From assembly GCA_031263385.1 (NCBI GenBank), contig JAISFX010000045.1, forward strand, positions 1-7,805: DNA of 7,805 nucleotides, in the 5' to 3' direction. Each line of letters begins with the position of its first letter. The first letter of the stretch is position 1. A program made the translations under genes and the position numbers. The notes below the pieces were generated by a model. That model searched no databases and was not told the origin of the DNA. It saw only the letters and a list, made by a program, of their open reading frames with translations. Below, one piece after another: positions 5,538-7,805 of this stretch. This DNA comes from Lactobacillus sp. (GTDB taxonomy: Bacteria > Pseudomonadota > Alphaproteobacteria > RF32 > CAG-239).

Positions 5538-7745
5538 ATGAGTCTTTTTGGTGCAATGCAATCAGGTATTTCAGGATTAACCGCTCAGTCAAGTTCAATG
5601 GGCGCAATCTCTGACAATATCTCAAACGTAAGTACAGTTGGTTACAAAGAGAACCAAGTTGCTTTCCAAACTTTGGTCACAAAACAAAGTTCCCGCAACT
5701 CTTATGCGTCTGGAGGTGTTCAGCCGGTCACAAAGCAAAATGTGGACTTGCAGGGACTTCTTTCAAGCAGTTCTTCATCTACCTCTCTTGCGATTTCAGG
5801 AAACGGCTACTTCGTTGTGAACGGGGCCGCCAACCCAGGAGAGAATGATCTTTGGGCATATACCCGCGCTGGTGACTTTGTTACTGATAACAATGGTTAT
5901 CTGCAAAACACTGCCGGTTACTATGCACAAGGTTGGCCTTTGCTCCCTTGGGATGGAAACCCTAACGCTACCGTTCAAAACATAAATGGTATTCAGTACA
6001 TGAAAGCTTATTATGATGAGCAAGGCAACACAGTTTACCTCAATGATAACATCATTGACTCAACTAACCTTAAGCCTGTTAACTTGTCAAATATCGGTGG
6101 CACAGCAGACCCAACCCAGAACTTGAGCTTTGGTGCAAACCTTCCATCAAGTGATGACATATATGATGCATCAAGCGGTTCAAGCAGTGGTCGTAGAAGT
6201 GTTTCTGCCTTGATTTATGATAGCCTTGGAAACGCAAGTAACTTGAGCTTGACTTATACTAAAGTAACATCAAACTCTTGGAACATGTCAACCAGCGTTC
6301 CATCTGGTGCAGCCAGCATTTCATTGAGCGGCAGCTACGAGACCGGTGGTGATACATCTTCAGATGTTTACTATGCTGCAGGCCAGTTAGAATTCACAAA
6401 AATTCCTTCAAACGGCTCTGTGATTTCTATAACAGATGACGTTAGCGGCATAACTTATAACTTTGAGTTCAATGACGGTTCGACAACACCTGCACCGGGT
6501 AATATCGTTGTTAATATAGCAACAGGCGTTGTTAACACAGCAGATGCCGTAGAAAAATTAAATGATGCCATTCAGGAAAACATGCCAAGTGCCGGCCGTT
6601 TTACTGCAAACGTAAATACCTTAGAGATTGTACAGTCAATTGGTGGTAACGCTTTAACAATTGATGCTAGCCGTTGCTTGGCTTGCGTTCAGAGTGCCGC
6701 TAACCCACTTGCCTCAACAGGTATTCCTACAGGTATCTTCAAAATTGACCAGATTGATGACGATATCAAAAACGTTGCTACAATCAACTTCAATGATACC
6801 ACCCCATCTAACTACATTGGTAAAAGCTTAGTAATTGATGGCACCACTTATACCTTTACGGCTGCCCCTGGTGGTCCTACAGATATCGACATCTCATCAG
6901 CTCTGACAACAGCAGAAGTTGTTGCCGCTTTGCAAACAACAATCCGTGCAAACTCTGTTGAGCCTGAGCGTTTTACAGCCAGTGGTACAACATTAGAAAT
7001 CGAGCCTTCTTATACTGGTCCGGATGTTGTTTTTGATACAACCGGTATGGCAGGTTCTGTTGACGGAAGAGTAAGAGATTCTAGCTCAGGCTGGTTAACA
7101 GTGGGTTCTGGTACTTATACTCTAAGCAACAGCTTTACCGTAAACAACACAGACGTTGAGACCGGAGCAATTGTTCCTAGTGTTAGATTTAACGCAGACG
7201 GTACTCCAAAATACTTCTATGTTGATGAAATGACTGTTGAGTGGGCCAACGGTGCTGAGAATATGAACGGCGACTATGACCAAGGAACAACTATCAAACT
7301 TGGTATGGGCGAGATTGGAACTAACAGTGGTTTAACAAACCTTTCTGGTAACTTTACAACCAACTACATCACCCAAGACGGTGCAAAGTTTGGCTCATAT
7401 TCAGGAGTATCTGTAGATTCTAACGGTGTGGTAACAGCATTGTTTGATAACGGCGAAACTAGACCTATCGCAATATTGCCTTTAGCAACATTTGCCAATC
7501 CAAATGGTATGGGAGCTTTAACCGGTAACGTCTGGATAGAAACAGACCAGTCAGGTCAGGCATTGTTGAAACAGGCTGGAACTAACGGCGCCGGAGAAAT
7601 CTCTTCTAACGCTTTAGAGCTTTCAACCGTCGACCTTGCAACTGAGTTCTCTAACATGATTGTAACTCAGCGAGCATATTCTGCCGCTACTAAGATTATC
7701 ACTACCTCAAGTGAGATGTTAGACGAGTTGGTAAGAATGACCTAG
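5538..7745 (+). CDS. flgE: FlgE, flagellar hook protein, enlarged
   Basis: A 735-residue axial protein. The N-terminus has the rod/hook motif (1-37, including SDNISNVSTVGYK at 25-37) and LAISGNGYFVV (84-94), typical of the FlgE/FlgF/FlgG group. The last 33 residues (EFSNMIVTQRAYSAATKIIT onward, 703-735) are the matching C-terminal coiled-coil element. These two ends pack together in the hook core. FlgE polymerises into the curved universal joint between rod and filament. Enteric FlgE is about 400 residues and Caulobacter FlgE about 590, so this one is large. Much of the increase is in the surface-exposed middle, where residues 282-378 and 412-504 are diverged copies of one module. The linker between them contains Cys380 and Cys383 (RCLACV), the only cysteines in the protein. 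Ribosome binding site TTTAGGAG (5523-5530) is 7 nt before the ATG. Last gene of the operon, followed by a strong terminator. FlgF/FlgG are excluded by length and by the position after flgD. Confidence 0.95.
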   Translation: MSLFGAMQSGISGLTAQSSSMGAISDNISNVSTVGYKENQVAFQTLVTKQSSRNSYASGGVQPVTKQNVDLQGLLSSSSSSTSLAISGNGYFVVNGAANPGENDLWAYTRAGDFVTDNNGYLQNTAGYYAQGWPLLPWDGNPNATVQNINGIQYMKAYYDEQGNTVYLNDNIIDSTNLKPVNLSNIGGTADPTQNLSFGANLPSSDDIYDASSGSSSGRRSVSALIYDSLGNASNLSLTYTKVTSNSWNMSTSVPSGAASISLSGSYETGGDTSSDVYYAAGQLEFTKIPSNGSVISITDDVSGITYNFEFNDGSTTPAPGNIVVNIATGVVNTADAVEKLNDAIQENMPSAGRFTANVNTLEIVQSIGGNALTIDASRCLACVQSAANPLASTGIPTGIFKIDQIDDDIKNVATINFNDTTPSNYIGKSLVIDGTTYTFTAAPGGPTDIDISSALTTAEVVAALQTTIRANSVEPERFTASGTTLEIEPSYTGPDVVFDTTGMAGSVDGRVRDSSSGWLTVGSGTYTLSNSFTVNNTDVETGAIVPSVRFNADGTPKYFYVDEMTVEWANGAENMNGDYDQGTTIKLGMGEIGTNSGLTNLSGNFTTNYITQDGAKFGSYSGVSVDSNGVVTALFDNGETRPIAILPLATFANPNGMGALTGNVWIETDQSGQALLKQAGTNGAGEISSNALELSTVDLATEFSNMIVTQRAYSAATKIITTSSEMLDELVRMT
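6381..6671 (+). repeat. FlgE internal module, copy 1 (residues 282-378)
   Basis: First of two related modules in the hook protein. Landmarks in order: GQLEFTKIP, then SGITYNFEF, then NTADAVEKLNDAIQENM, then GRFTANVNTLEI, then GNALTIDAS. The order of strand, strand, helix ending in a small IN-like element, strand and strand loosely resembles the flagellin 'hook IN' modules of axial proteins. Similarity to copy 2 is at the protein level only; the DNA has diverged, so the duplication is old. Confidence 0.6.
6771..7049 (+). repeat. FlgE internal module, copy 2 (residues 412-504)
   Basis: Second module, with the same order of landmarks as copy 1: VATINFND, then DGTTYTFTA (against SGITYNFEF), then TTAEVVAALQTTIRANS (against NTADAVEKLNDAIQENM), then ERFTASGTTLEI (against GRFTANVNTLEI), then GPDVVFDTT (against GNALTIDAS). 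It is separated from copy 1 by a linker of 33 residues that holds the CxxC pair. Confidence 0.6.
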
Positions 7746-7770
7746 TAATTATTAAAAAAACTCCTAAAGG

Positions 7771-7797
7771 AAAGCCCCCGATTTTTTGGGGGCTTTT
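7771..7797 (+). terminator. intrinsic terminator of the fliK-flgD-flgE operon
   Basis: A perfect 9-bp stem, AAAGCCCCC with GGGGGCTTT, encloses an 8-nt loop GATTTTTT (7780-7787) and runs into T-rich sequence. It starts 26 bases after the flgE stop. Its build, a GC-rich core with a T-rich loop, is very like the terminator after flaF. Confidence 0.9.
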
Positions 7798-7805
7798 ACA
7801 TTTTT

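Overview
The window most likely comes from an AT-rich member of the Alphaproteobacteria. Two lineage-specific genes support this: an FzlA-type divisome protein and the flagellin-synthesis regulator FlaF, both known mainly from this class. Base composition is low in GC for the class, which would suit an uncultured Rhodospirillales-like or gut-associated lineage, but that finer placement is inference. No RNA gene, mobile element, CRISPR array or origin is visible.

Left part (1-2266, minus strand). A good sigma-70-like promoter (1308-1336) overlapping an inverted repeat drives a two-gene unit: fzlA (607-1272), an FtsZ-binding GST-fold protein of cell constriction, followed after only 2 nt by a small lipoprotein of unknown function (137-604). 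Upstream of it, on the same strand, is a free-standing periplasmic solute-binding protein (1379-2266) with no permease or ATPase beside it; it lacks the arginine that normally holds an amino-acid ligand. Its start region carries a perfect 14-bp palindrome. The first 57 bases may be the tail of a plus-strand gene.

Right part (2438-7797, plus strand) is flagellar. flaF (2438-2893) stands alone and is closed by a strong terminator whose stem begins at the base after the stop codon. A textbook sigma-54 promoter (3008-3023) then reads into fliK-flgD-flgE, spaced 15 and 16 nt apart, closed by a second strong terminator at 7771-7797. The three genes make one machine: FlgD is the scaffold that caps the growing hook, FlgE is the hook subunit, and FliK measures hook length and triggers the export switch to filament proteins. 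FlaF then acts on flagellin production.

Most of the window is ordinary core biology. The less ordinary points are inside proteins: a duplicated domain of about 95 residues in an unusually long FlgE, a CxxC pair in the linker between the copies (the only cysteines in this flagellar cluster), a Ser/Ala-rich tail on FlgD, and a lipoprotein apparently coupled to fzlA. I found no convincing new system.
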